Source: an uncultured Alphaproteobacteria bacterium
Lineage (GTDB): Bacteria > Pseudomonadota > Alphaproteobacteria > HIMB59 > GCA-002718135
Reading direction: 5' to 3'
Assembly: GCA_902621165.1 (NCBI GenBank)
Contig: CACNKX010000004.1
Span: forward strand, 86,912-150,911
Length of the DNA stretch: 64,000 nucleotides
The translations under genes were made by a program, and so were the position numbers. Positions 17,373-25,738 of this stretch are shown here, one piece after another (the first letter of the stretch is position 1; every line of letters starts with the position of its first letter). The notes below the pieces were generated by a model. It did no database searches and was not told the DNA's origin. It saw nothing but the letters and a program-made list of their open reading frames with translations.

Positions 17373-18368
17373 TTATGATGGCACAATTTTTGAAATATAA
17401 AATGAATTATCCTTATTTTGTTTAATTATTGCTGGAATAATTTCCTTATATGCATCAAATAAACTAGTATTTGCTTTTGGTAATTGATTCTTAATTAAAT
17501 TACTTAATTTAGGTAAATTGTAAGATGGCACAGATGGAAACATGTGGTGTTCAACATGATATTCCATATGCCAATATAAAAAACTAAAAATTGGATTTAA
17601 GCGCACTGATCTTGTTGTATATCTGTGATCTTTAATATCTTCAGGTAGACCAATATGTTGAGTTTGATTAAAAAGTTCAATAATATTTCCCCAATACCTA
17701 GGAAAGAAAATTAGAAGAGCTGGAAGCGGATTCATTAAATAAATGGATATTACAAAAGATGCTATCCATATTGTAACATGTATTCTTGAAATAAGTCTAC
17801 ATTTCCAAATTTCATTTTGGGGTATGCAATCTCTCATAACAGGAGTTGTAATCCCAATAGCATGTTTAATTGTTTCAAATTTCCATGAGTCTTTAAATTT
17901 TATTAACTCTGCGAATGGTACAAAGCTGAAAAGAAAATTTTGTAGAGTTGGATATTGATGGAATAATGCAGCTTCATAATCATGAGGGTCTTTTAATGAA
18001 GCAGTGTTGCTATGATGTCTAAAATGACTCCACGTCCACCTTGTAGGCTCAAAGTCTGTCATAAAAGAACCTATTTGATAAAAGATTTCATTTAAATATT
18101 TTGATTTGAAAGCTGTTCTATGACCACATTCGTGCCAGATAGGGTTACTTGCGTAAAATAAAACGCCATAAAGCCATAGCCATAATACAGTCCACCATGT
18201 TCCCCAAGTTACTGCAGACATGTATCCAAAGAAAAATAGTAATATGAAATATATAGTAACGTGCTGTAATCCCTTAAGATCGCTTTTTTTTGATAATAGT
18301 TTTAAGTCCTTTTTACTTATTTCAGCCCTAAACCATTTAGTATCTACATTATCTAACTTTTCTGACAT
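17373..18368 (-). CDS. Membrane di-iron fatty-acid-desaturase-family protein (MocD/RtxC-like), copy 1
   Basis: 331-residue integral membrane oxygenase or desaturase. Three histidine clusters that hold the di-iron centre are complete: HECGH (79-83), HFRHH (115-119) and HVEHH (271-275), with a further QHIG His near 238. Two hydrophobic hairpins separate them. The pattern WHECGH-TAF and WSH-RHH is, from memory, closer to the MocD/RtxC group (rhizopine and rhizobitoxine metabolism) than to lipid acyl desaturases, but lipid desaturation cannot be excluded. It is a paralogue of the gene at 24611. It lies downstream of the ThuA::Gfo/Idh fusion on the same strand, with a 59-base gap. Confidence 0.85.
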   Translation of the reverse strand: MSEKLDNVDTKWFRAEISKKDLKLLSKKSDLKGLQHVTIYFILLFFFGYMSAVTWGTWWTVLWLWLYGVLFYASNPIWHECGHRTAFKSKYLNEIFYQIGSFMTDFEPTRWTWSHFRHHSNTASLKDPHDYEAALFHQYPTLQNFLFSFVPFAELIKFKDSWKFETIKHAIGITTPVMRDCIPQNEIWKCRLISRIHVTIWIASFVISIYLMNPLPALLIFFPRYWGNIIELFNQTQHIGLPEDIKDHRYTTRSVRLNPIFSFLYWHMEYHVEHHMFPSVPSYNLPKLSNLIKNQLPKANTSLFDAYKEIIPAIIKQNKDNSFYISKIVPS

Positions 18369-18427
18369 TGACCTTTTATAAAAAAATTGATGAAAATATA
18401 AAGATAAAAATCAACTATTTTGACACA

Positions 18428-20278
18428 CTATACTTCAACCCAACATCCATTTTCACTACTTTCATAGCAACTATCAAGCACTTTCTGGATTTCTGCTCCT
18501 CGTTTGAAATCAGGCTCGTGATTATTATTATTCATTATAGACTCTATAAATCTTTCAAAATTAGTTAAGGAAGAAGGGCATTTAATTTCCTCCCATTTTA
18601 TTTTATCATCTTTACTATTAAATTCTCTTTCAATATCTTTTGTATACATAAATTTGTTACCTTCTGAAATTGGATCATCAAATTCAATCTTAACAGCACC
18701 TTTGTCACCAAATATTCTTAATTCCAATCTATTTGAATAACCAGTTGCAAATCTTGTGGCATTAACAGTACCAATTGCTCCATTATCAAATTCTACCATT
18801 GATAAGAAAGTATCATTTGCATCTAATACATAATCTTTAATTTTTTCACCCTTTGAGTGAAAAGTTTTTAGATAAGAATTGAGTCTTTTGATTTTTCCAA
18901 TAGGCTGTGAAGCAAAATCAAATATATGTACACCAATGTCACCTAAAGTACCCTTGCTTCCATGTTTTGTAGATAATCTCCATAGCCATTTATCTTGCTC
19001 CTTCCAATTTCCCCAGTAATTTGAAGTTAACCAAGACTGATTATAATTGGCATCCATGTGAATCACATTTCCAATTTTACCTTCTTGAACCATTTTGCAG
19101 AGTTCTTGATAGCCAGATGAATTACGGTAACTAAAATTTACCATATTAATTAGGTTTCTTCCTTTAAGTGCCTCGCACATTAATTGTGCGTCTGCATGAT
19201 TTTCAGCAAGAGGTTTTTCACAAAAAATATGCTTATTTTTTTCTATTGCTTTAATTGATATTTCTTTATGAAAAGCATCTGGTGTTGTATTTGAGATTGC
19301 ATCAACATCTGATTTTTCTAATAGTTCATCGACACTATTATATCTATGATCAATATTAAATTTATCACAAAACTCATTTAATCTATCATTGTTTACATCA
19401 CATGCTGCAACAACGTCTGAATCTTTATTATCTTTAAAAGCACTTGCATGCCATTCAGCTATTCCACCTGTACCAACAATGCCAACTTTAATCATTTTTT
19501 TATAATTATGATCGACTTGATATCCTTTAGTTTCAATTGGTTCAACAGGAGTTGTTCTTTCCATATTGTCTATACCTTTAGCAATTCTGTCAATCCAAAC
19601 ACCTGATGTTTTTTCAGGACAAACCCAATGAACAGAGTTTCTAATAACTCTTTGAACATCTTTATTATAATAAACAGGATAAGATTCGTGCCCTGGTCTA
19701 AAATAAAAGATCTTCCCATTACCTCTTTTATAACAAAGCCCTGATCTAAAAACCTCACCACCTTCAAACCAACTTACAAATACTGTTTCATCTGGTGCTG
19801 GAACTTGAAAAGGTTCTCCATACATCTCAGTCATTTCAATTTCAAAATATTCATCTAGACCCTCTGCAATGGGATGACCAGGATTGCATATCCAAATTCT
19901 TTCCTTTTCACCTCTCTCAGCCCATCTTATATTTGCTGTAGTTCCCATCATTCTTTTAAAAATTTTAGAATGATGTCCAGAATGTAAAACTAAAAGACCC
20001 ATTCCTTCTAAAACTCTTTGCTGAATTCTATCGACAATTCTATCTTCAACCAATTTATGAGCTTTATGACCCCACCAAATTAATACATCAGTCTTTTCTA
20101 ATAACTCCTCACTTAAACCATGATCTTTTTCTTCAAGAGTTGCTGTTTTAATATTTAAATTTTTATCTTCAGATAAAAAATCTTTTATACAACCATGAAT
20201 ACCATTTGGATAAATCGATTTTACATGTTCATCTTCTTGTTCGTGAACAAATTCATTCCAAATAACTAAGTTGACCAT
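18428..20278 (-). CDS. ThuA domain fused to Gfo/Idh/MocA-family NAD(P)-dependent oxidoreductase
   Basis: 616 residues. Residues 1 to about 240 are a ThuA-like glutamine-amidotransferase-fold domain: VWNEFVHEQED, YPNGIHGCI and WWGHKAH are ThuA hallmarks. From about 263 a Gfo/Idh/MocA oxidoreductase follows, with NAD motif VGIVGTGGIAEWHASAF, CEKPLAEN (catalytic Lys) and GDIGVHIFDFA (catalytic Asp/His). In rhizobia ThuA and ThuB are separate neighbouring genes that use trehalose and related disaccharides via 3-keto derivatives; here one polypeptide carries both. The start is 4 bases after the ABC permease stop, so the transporter probably supplies its substrate. No signal peptide, hence cytoplasmic. 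Confidence 0.9.
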   Translation of the reverse strand: MVNLVIWNEFVHEQEDEHVKSIYPNGIHGCIKDFLSEDKNLNIKTATLEEKDHGLSEELLEKTDVLIWWGHKAHKLVEDRIVDRIQQRVLEGMGLLVLHSGHHSKIFKRMMGTTANIRWAERGEKERIWICNPGHPIAEGLDEYFEIEMTEMYGEPFQVPAPDETVFVSWFEGGEVFRSGLCYKRGNGKIFYFRPGHESYPVYYNKDVQRVIRNSVHWVCPEKTSGVWIDRIAKGIDNMERTTPVEPIETKGYQVDHNYKKMIKVGIVGTGGIAEWHASAFKDNKDSDVVAACDVNNDRLNEFCDKFNIDHRYNSVDELLEKSDVDAISNTTPDAFHKEISIKAIEKNKHIFCEKPLAENHADAQLMCEALKGRNLINMVNFSYRNSSGYQELCKMVQEGKIGNVIHMDANYNQSWLTSNYWGNWKEQDKWLWRLSTKHGSKGTLGDIGVHIFDFASQPIGKIKRLNSYLKTFHSKGEKIKDYVLDANDTFLSMVEFDNGAIGTVNATRFATGYSNRLELRIFGDKGAVKIEFDDPISEGNKFMYTKDIEREFNSKDDKIKWEEIKCPSSLTNFERFIESIMNNNNHEPDFKRGAEIQKVLDSCYESSENGCWVEV

Positions 20279-20282
20279 TATA

Positions 20283-21257
20283 TTACCTTACTCTTTCACC
20301 GTGTAGTCTATGACCAAGAAGAGCTAATAGAATAATTAAACCATTAAAAAACTGTCTCCATTCACCACTCCAGCCTATTGCTATTATACCAATTTCCATA
20401 TACGCAATTATTCCTACACCAAAAACTGCACCAATGATTGTACCCAATCCCCCCCAGTAAGGGGTGCCGCCAACAAACACTGCCGCAAGAGCTAATAACA
20501 AATATCCAAAACCTTGAGTTGGAAAAAAAGTATACGTTATCATAGTAGTAAATATTCCACCTATTGCTGCACCAACACCAACAAACATAAAAGCTTTTAT
20601 TTTAACAGCATTTACATTAATACCCATTTGTTCTGCACTAACAGAATTATCTCCTACATGCTGAATATGAATACCAAAAACATGTTTGTTAAAAAAATAG
20701 TAACAAAAAATTACAAATATTGCTGCCCAAAAAATTTGCATTGGAAAGCCATAAAAATTTCCAACTAAAAGAGGGTAGATCCAGTGGTTTTCTACTTCCA
20801 TAATCGTAATGGATCTGCTGTTAGATAATAAGAGAATTACACCTCTCAATAAAAATAATACTCCAAGTGATGCAACAAGAGAGGAAAGTCTAAATACAAC
20901 AATTAATGTTCCAACGAGAGCACCAATAGCTGCTCCAGTAAAAATACCAAGAACTAAACAAATAGCTGGATCAACTCCATTTTTAACAAGTAAAGCAAAA
21001 ACATAAGCTGCTACAGCGTAAGTAGAGGCAAAGGAAAGATCTATTTCACCAGATGCAACTAGAAAAACTAAAGGAATAGTTAAAAAAATTAAAGTAGGCA
21101 TCATTACAAATACAGATTGATGAAGGTTGGGCCTTATCCAAGCTTCTGGTGCACCTATTAAAAAAATTACCATTAATAGAACAAAGTATCCAATGCTTCC
21201 TAAAGCCCTTCCATTTCTGTGGAAGTAATTACTTAAATATGAATTATTTTTACTCAT
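20283..21257 (-). CDS. Ribose/fructose-type ABC transporter permease (RbsC family)
   Basis: 324-residue inner-membrane protein with about nine hydrophobic segments. The family-typical stretches GEIDLSFASTYAVAAYVFALL, GALVGTLIVVFRLSSLVASLG and FVGGTPYWGGLGTIIGAVFGVG are present. It forms the pore of a CUT2 importer with the ATPase (one-base overlap) and binding protein upstream. Relatives carry pentoses, fructose, inositol or rhizopine-like polyols. Downstream coupling to the ThuA::Gfo/Idh fusion suggests a cyclic sugar or polyol substrate that is then oxidised. Confidence 0.92.
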   Translation of the reverse strand: MSKNNSYLSNYFHRNGRALGSIGYFVLLMVIFLIGAPEAWIRPNLHQSVFVMMPTLIFLTIPLVFLVASGEIDLSFASTYAVAAYVFALLVKNGVDPAICLVLGIFTGAAIGALVGTLIVVFRLSSLVASLGVLFLLRGVILLLSNSRSITIMEVENHWIYPLLVGNFYGFPMQIFWAAIFVIFCYYFFNKHVFGIHIQHVGDNSVSAEQMGINVNAVKIKAFMFVGVGAAIGGIFTTMITYTFFPTQGFGYLLLALAAVFVGGTPYWGGLGTIIGAVFGVGIIAYMEIGIIAIGWSGEWRQFFNGLIILLALLGHRLHGERVR

Positions 21258-22003
21258 TAGTGTGCCCCTATAGTATCTCTCATTATTTTCATGAGTTCTT
21301 CAGGAGTAGATATGTCATTCTTATCGAGTTTATGAACGACTTCTCCTCTATCTAAAATTACAAATCTATCTGATATGTCGTATACATGATAAATATTATG
21401 ACCAATAAATAGAACAGATCTATTTGATTTTTTTACATTTAAGACAAAATCAAAAACTTTCTGTGTTTCATTAAGAGATAAGTTATTTGTTGGCTCATCA
21501 AGAACAATTAATTCTGCTTTATTATAAATTGCCCGTGCAATTGCTACGCCTTGTCTTTCACCTCCGGATAAATTTCCAACAGGAGATTCAGCTTTAATTA
21601 ATTTTGATGTAAAACCTATTTCTCTTATTAATCTATTTGCTTCAAAAATTTGTTCTTTTTCTTTTATAAAACCAAATGGGTATCGAAGTTCCTTACCCAT
21701 AAAAATATTTTTAACTATCGATTGTTGTGGAGTTAAAGCTCTATCTTGAAAAACAGTTTCTATACCAGACTCTCTAGCCTTGAGAGCATTCCAAGCGTTT
21801 ACTTTTTTTCCTCTTATTAGTATATCACCTTCGTCAGGACTATATACACCTACTAGTGTTTTAATTAATGTTGATTTACCTGCACCATTATCACCAATTA
21901 AACCTACCACTTCACCCCTGGTTACTTTTAATGATGCTTTGTTTAGAGCAGTAATACCGCCAAACCTTTTTGTAACATTATCTAATTCAATGATATTTTC
22001 CAT
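21257..22003 (-). CDS. Sugar ABC transporter ATPase, single-domain (FrcA-like)
   Basis: 248 residues: one nucleotide-binding domain only, whereas RbsA-type ATPases have two (about 500). Walker A GDNGAGKST, signature LSGGERQGVAIARAI and Walker B LIVLDEPTNNLSL are intact. Single-domain CUT2 ATPases are known, for instance in rhizobial fructose uptake, so this is probably normal rather than truncated. It overlaps the permease start by one base and follows the binding protein after a stem-loop. Confidence 0.92.
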   Translation of the reverse strand: MENIIELDNVTKRFGGITALNKASLKVTRGEVVGLIGDNGAGKSTLIKTLVGVYSPDEGDILIRGKKVNAWNALKARESGIETVFQDRALTPQQSIVKNIFMGKELRYPFGFIKEKEQIFEANRLIREIGFTSKLIKAESPVGNLSGGERQGVAIARAIYNKAELIVLDEPTNNLSLNETQKVFDFVLNVKKSNRSVLFIGHNIYHVYDISDRFVILDRGEVVHKLDKNDISTPEELMKIMRDTIGAH

Positions 22004-22014
22004 ATAATTTGAAA

Positions 22015-22040
22015 TGCTAACCCATTAAAATGGGTTAGCA
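22015..22040 (-). terminator. Stem-loop after the CUT2 binding-protein gene
   Basis: Perfect inverted repeat TGCTAACCCA/TGGGTTAGCA, extendable by TT/AA, about 10 bases past the binding-protein stop and just upstream of the ATPase start. No T-tract follows, so a stabilising or attenuating role is likelier than full termination. Confidence 0.7.
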
Positions 22041-22050
22041 ATATATTTAC

Positions 22051-23046
22051 CTATCTTAAGCCTGCATCAGCAAGAGCTTTAACAGCTTGATAATTATTTG
22101 TATCAACAAATCCTGCACCAGTATCTTGGTTTATTGCACCAGTACCAAGTACAGCTGTTTGACAAAGTGACAACACTGGAAGATACCCTTGAAGAAAAGG
22201 TTGTTGATCAGATGTTAGATGAACATATCCTTTTTCAAACGCCGACATAATTTGTGGACTTGTATCAAATCCAATTTGAAGTAACTCACCTGGTCCATAA
22301 CCAGCAGCTTTGGCAATACCTTCTGCAACATTCATTACATCACTTCCAGAGTGAACAATTACTTTTGTTTCAGGATTTGCATTTAACGCTGCTGAGAAAA
22401 CTGGGATAGTCATATTTGGATCTGAAGCATAAGCTGGTTGTCCATCAAGAACAGTAACTGTCATTCCGTGTTCTTCAAATATGATTCTTGCACCATCTTC
22501 TCTTTGAGCTCTAGCGTAATCTCCAATAGGAACCATTACTATAGCGTGATCTCCAGCTTTGAAACCAAATTGCCTAATTGCTTCTCTTGCAAGAGCTTTA
22601 CCTTGAGTTGCTAAATTTGCTCCTACGTATCCGCCACCAAATTTTGCTCTTACACCTGATGGATCAACGTTTTGATATGTCATTAGAATACCCTTTTCAG
22701 CGGCTTGTTTTGCTAAAGGCATTAGAGCTTCATCTCCTGGATGTCCCATCATTGCAATAGCATCAACACCAAGTCCAACTGATTCTCTAAGTTGACGGAC
22801 CATTTTTTCAAAATCCCATTCTGAGTATATAATTTCGGCGTCAGCTCCAGTATCTCTAATAGCATTCATAGCTCCTGCTGCAACTATTCCAGCAAAACCT
22901 CCTGCTTCAGGACCACCTGCATAGAAATGCATTTTTACATCTGAACACCATTTATCACCTAGGTCTTGTCCAGTTGGAGCAGCATAAGCTTGCATAGAAA
23001 CTGGAAAAAGAAATAAAGTAATAAGAAATAATTTAATAATTTTCAT
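22051..23046 (-). CDS. Periplasmic sugar-binding protein, RbsB/YtfQ-like (CUT2)
   Basis: 331 residues with a clear signal peptide (KIIK, LFLITLFLFPVSMQ, cleavage near AYA-AP). ATG 23046 is chosen because GGGAGG lies 5 bases upstream; the in-frame GTG at 23058 overlaps that ribosome site. The mature protein shows the periplasmic-binding-protein-like I pattern: MHFYAGGPEAGGFAGIVAAGAM, AIAMMGHPGDEALMPL and KVIVHSGSDVMNVAEGIAKAAG. It captures a monosaccharide or polyol for the permease and ATPase encoded downstream. The first gene of a unit that continues into the ThuA::Gfo/Idh fusion. Confidence 0.93.
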   Translation of the reverse strand: MKIIKLFLITLFLFPVSMQAYAAPTGQDLGDKWCSDVKMHFYAGGPEAGGFAGIVAAGAMNAIRDTGADAEIIYSEWDFEKMVRQLRESVGLGVDAIAMMGHPGDEALMPLAKQAAEKGILMTYQNVDPSGVRAKFGGGYVGANLATQGKALAREAIRQFGFKAGDHAIVMVPIGDYARAQREDGARIIFEEHGMTVTVLDGQPAYASDPNMTIPVFSAALNANPETKVIVHSGSDVMNVAEGIAKAAGYGPGELLQIGFDTSPQIMSAFEKGYVHLTSDQQPFLQGYLPVLSLCQTAVLGTGAINQDTGAGFVDTNNYQAVKALADAGLR

Positions 23047-23097
23047 ATTTCCTCCCACGGATTTATTTTTAACATTAATATTAAATAATAATAATAA

Positions 23098-23127
23098 AGT
23101 TTAACAAAAATAACTTATAAATGTCAA
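23098..23127 (-). promoter_or_regulatory. Candidate promoter for the CUT2 transporter unit
   Basis: On the minus strand a perfect TTGACA (23127-23122) is followed, 18 bases on, by TAAACT (23103-23098) as a weak -10 hexamer. It lies just beyond the aldehyde dehydrogenase stop and about 50 bases before the binding-protein start. The -35 match is good, the -10 poor. Confidence 0.35.
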
Positions 23128-24564
23128 CTAGTAGAGTCTTTTACTTATACGCTTAGTTTGTCCATGACTATAGACACCATCAACCCCACCATCTCTTCCA
23201 TAACCAGATCTTTTGTAACCCCCTCCAGGTAGGTTGGTTCCATCAACAGCCCAGTCATTATGCCATATAATTCCGGCTTGAATTCTATCAGCTGTCCATC
23301 TCGCTTTTTGATCATCTGCAGTAAATACACCCGAAGCTAGACCATATTTCGTTGAGTTTGCTATACTTATTGCTTCTTCTTCATCTTCAAAATCAAATAT
23401 TGATGTAACTGGACCAAATATTTCTTCTTGTGCAATTGTTGCATCAATTTTTACATTGTCAAAAATCGTTGGTTTGTAGAAATTACCATCTTCTCTTTCA
23501 GCCTTTTCTCCACCTATGGCTATAGTTGCTCCTGATTGTACTCCAGATTTTACATAATTTGAGACTCTTTGCATTTGATCTTTTGAAATAAGTGGTGTTA
23601 CCTGAGTATCTTTTTCATCACCTGCACCAACTTTTAATTTTTGTGTTTTTGCCACTAGCTTTGTCATGTACTCATCTTTAATTTTTGGATGCAGTAATAC
23701 TCTAGACATCGCTACACAAATTTGACCAGCATTAGGTTTAAAAACTCCTCTTAAAGTACTGTCTACAGCTTTATCAATATCGGCATCAGGATAGATTATA
23801 GCTGCAGACTTTCCGCCTAATTCAAAATGAGTAGGAATAATTCTATCTGCTGTTTCTTTTAGAATTTCAGATGCAACTTCAGGCGATCCTGTAAAAACAA
23901 TATAATCACTTCCAGGATGTTGAACTAGTTTTCGACCAGTTGTTTCACCATAACCATGAATAATATTTATAATTCCATTTGGCACGCCTACATCTTTAAA
24001 AATTTGACCATAAAAATTAGATGATATGGGACACAATTCAGGAGGTTTGATAACTATTGTATTTCCAACAATCCAGTTTTGTGCAACCATACCTGAAAAA
24101 ATAGAAACAGGATAGTTCCACGGAACAATTTGAAGAGCTACTCCAAAAGGCTCAAGTACAACATAATTTAAAGTATCATGTCCTGAAGGTATAAGTTTAT
24201 TTTCTATTTTATCTGTGAGTCCAGCATAAAAATCAAAAGTATCGGCAGCACCTTTAAATTCATCAATACATTGTTTAATCGTTTTGCCATTTTCTTGGCT
24301 AAGGAGTTTGCCTCCTTCTTCTTTGCGCTCTCTTAATTTTTGAGCAATAGCTCTCATCATATTCGATTTATTTTTTGCATCCATGTCTACTAAAATTCTT
24401 TTATCGAATGCTCTTTTTGCAGCTTTGAAAGCTAAATCTATTTCTTCATCCAATGCTTCATCAATATTACCAACAATTTTTTGATTAGCCGGATTTAATA
24501 CAGGAATATTTTTCTTTGAGAGTGAATCAATGAATTTACCATCAATAAAATTTCTTAACTCCAT
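23128..24564 (-). CDS. NAD(P)-dependent aldehyde dehydrogenase
   Basis: 478-residue cytoplasmic oxidoreductase of the ALDH superfamily. Visible features are the substrate and cofactor segment VPWNYPVSIF, the oxyanion Asn in it, FTGSPEVA as the coenzyme glycine motif, the general base Glu in FELGGKSA, and the catalytic Cys in GQICVAMSR. EEIFGPV and the C-terminal GGYKRSGYGRDGG complete the family pattern. Lysine and proline placement resembles betaine-aldehyde and gamma-aminobutyraldehyde types, but substrate cannot be assigned. It lies between the second desaturase-like gene and the CUT2 transporter, all on the same strand, so it may process an aldehyde formed in that route. Confidence 0.92.
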   Translation of the reverse strand: MELRNFIDGKFIDSLSKKNIPVLNPANQKIVGNIDEALDEEIDLAFKAAKRAFDKRILVDMDAKNKSNMMRAIAQKLRERKEEGGKLLSQENGKTIKQCIDEFKGAADTFDFYAGLTDKIENKLIPSGHDTLNYVVLEPFGVALQIVPWNYPVSIFSGMVAQNWIVGNTIVIKPPELCPISSNFYGQIFKDVGVPNGIINIIHGYGETTGRKLVQHPGSDYIVFTGSPEVASEILKETADRIIPTHFELGGKSAAIIYPDADIDKAVDSTLRGVFKPNAGQICVAMSRVLLHPKIKDEYMTKLVAKTQKLKVGAGDEKDTQVTPLISKDQMQRVSNYVKSGVQSGATIAIGGEKAEREDGNFYKPTIFDNVKIDATIAQEEIFGPVTSIFDFEDEEEAISIANSTKYGLASGVFTADDQKARWTADRIQAGIIWHNDWAVDGTNLPGGGYKRSGYGRDGGVDGVYSHGQTKRISKRLY

Positions 24565-24610
24565 ATAAATATATAGATAAAACTAAAGCTGAAGATGTGT
24601 CAAGAACAGT

Positions 24611-25621
24611 TTAGTTATTTGGAACTTGAACTGGAATAAAATAATCGGGATTTTTAGATTTTTTTATAACTGCTGGAATAATTTCTTTATAAGCTTGATA
24701 TAAAGTTTGTGGTTCTGGCATTTGATCTTTTATAACATCATATAATTTAGGAAGATTGTATGAAGGTATCATAGGAAACATATGATGTTCAATATGGTAT
24801 TCCATCTTCCAATAAATAAAACTAAAAATCGGATTAAGCCTAACTGATCTTGTTGATAGTCGGTGATCCTTGGCATTTTCTTTTAGACCCATGTGTTGTG
24901 TTACGCCCCAGATGCCATTAATGCCAAAGAACTTTGGAATTAAAAATAAAAATATCGGAAGAAAGGTAGAAAAGTAAATTGAGGCAGCTATTATTAATAT
25001 CCATAGTAAGACAAAAGTTCTAGAACTATTAATACAATCTTTTATTTTATCTTCTGGTATGCAATCTTTCATTACATCAGTTTTAATACCTAAAGCATGT
25101 TTTATAATTTCTACATAAAGAGATTTATGAATTGTAAAAAAACCAATTCCAGGAATAAAATTTAAAATAAAACTTAAAAATGTATGTTTAGCAAAAATAC
25201 TCCCATCAACTTCGTAGTCATGAGGATCAACTGAGGCAGTATAGCTATGATGAAGAGAGTGACTCCACTTCCATCTAACAGGTTCAAAATTATTCATAAA
25301 ACTAGCAATGTTATAGAAAAATTTATTTAACTTTCTATTTTTGAAAGCGGTTCCATGACCACACTCATGCCATATAGCATCAGCTCCACCCCAAAGAGTG
25401 CAATAAGCAAGATAAGCAGGAAGGAACCATAAAGTTTCCCATGCATATACTGATAACGCACATAGAGCGGTTAAAGATATTGCATAAATAATTATATGTT
25501 TCCAACCTTCAAAATCTGATCTTTTAGAAAGTTTTTTTAGTGTTTTTCTATCTATGTTAGCTCTAAACCATTCCTCGGAAATGTTATTTATTCCTGTTTG
25601 AATCTTTTTAGTTTCTGTCAT
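24611..25621 (-). CDS. Membrane di-iron fatty-acid-desaturase-family protein (MocD/RtxC-like), copy 2
   Basis: 336 residues. The three histidine boxes are HECGH, HSLHH and HIEHH, with QHMG as an extra His, all spaced as in the copy at 17373. Identity between the two copies is high in the catalytic regions (for example RSVRLNPIFSF, EHHMFP, PSYNLPKL, KEIIPA) and lower in the membrane segments, so they are old paralogues. It leads the minus-strand series that continues with the aldehyde dehydrogenase 46 bases later. An O-demethylating or desaturating role on a small imported compound is plausible from its neighbours; lipid desaturation is the alternative. Confidence 0.85.
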   Translation of the reverse strand: MTETKKIQTGINNISEEWFRANIDRKTLKKLSKRSDFEGWKHIIIYAISLTALCALSVYAWETLWFLPAYLAYCTLWGGADAIWHECGHGTAFKNRKLNKFFYNIASFMNNFEPVRWKWSHSLHHSYTASVDPHDYEVDGSIFAKHTFLSFILNFIPGIGFFTIHKSLYVEIIKHALGIKTDVMKDCIPEDKIKDCINSSRTFVLLWILIIAASIYFSTFLPIFLFLIPKFFGINGIWGVTQHMGLKENAKDHRLSTRSVRLNPIFSFIYWKMEYHIEHHMFPMIPSYNLPKLYDVIKDQMPEPQTLYQAYKEIIPAVIKKSKNPDYFIPVQVPNN

Positions 25622-25738
25622 AATTACTATATAAATAATAAATATTTACGTTTTTTCCAGTAAAAATCTCGTATTTATTTTATAACAAATGATAAATATT
25701 TAGGTTATTGAGACAGAAATTTTAATAAATTCTGCAAT

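Noticed and set aside
20514..20768. 84-codon open frame on the plus strand over the CUT2 permease
   Set aside because: Antisense shadow; sequence has no protein character.
17373..25621. Desaturase-like pair as ends of a composite mobile element
   Set aside because: They are diverged genes in direct orientation, with no terminal repeats, transposase or target duplication seen.
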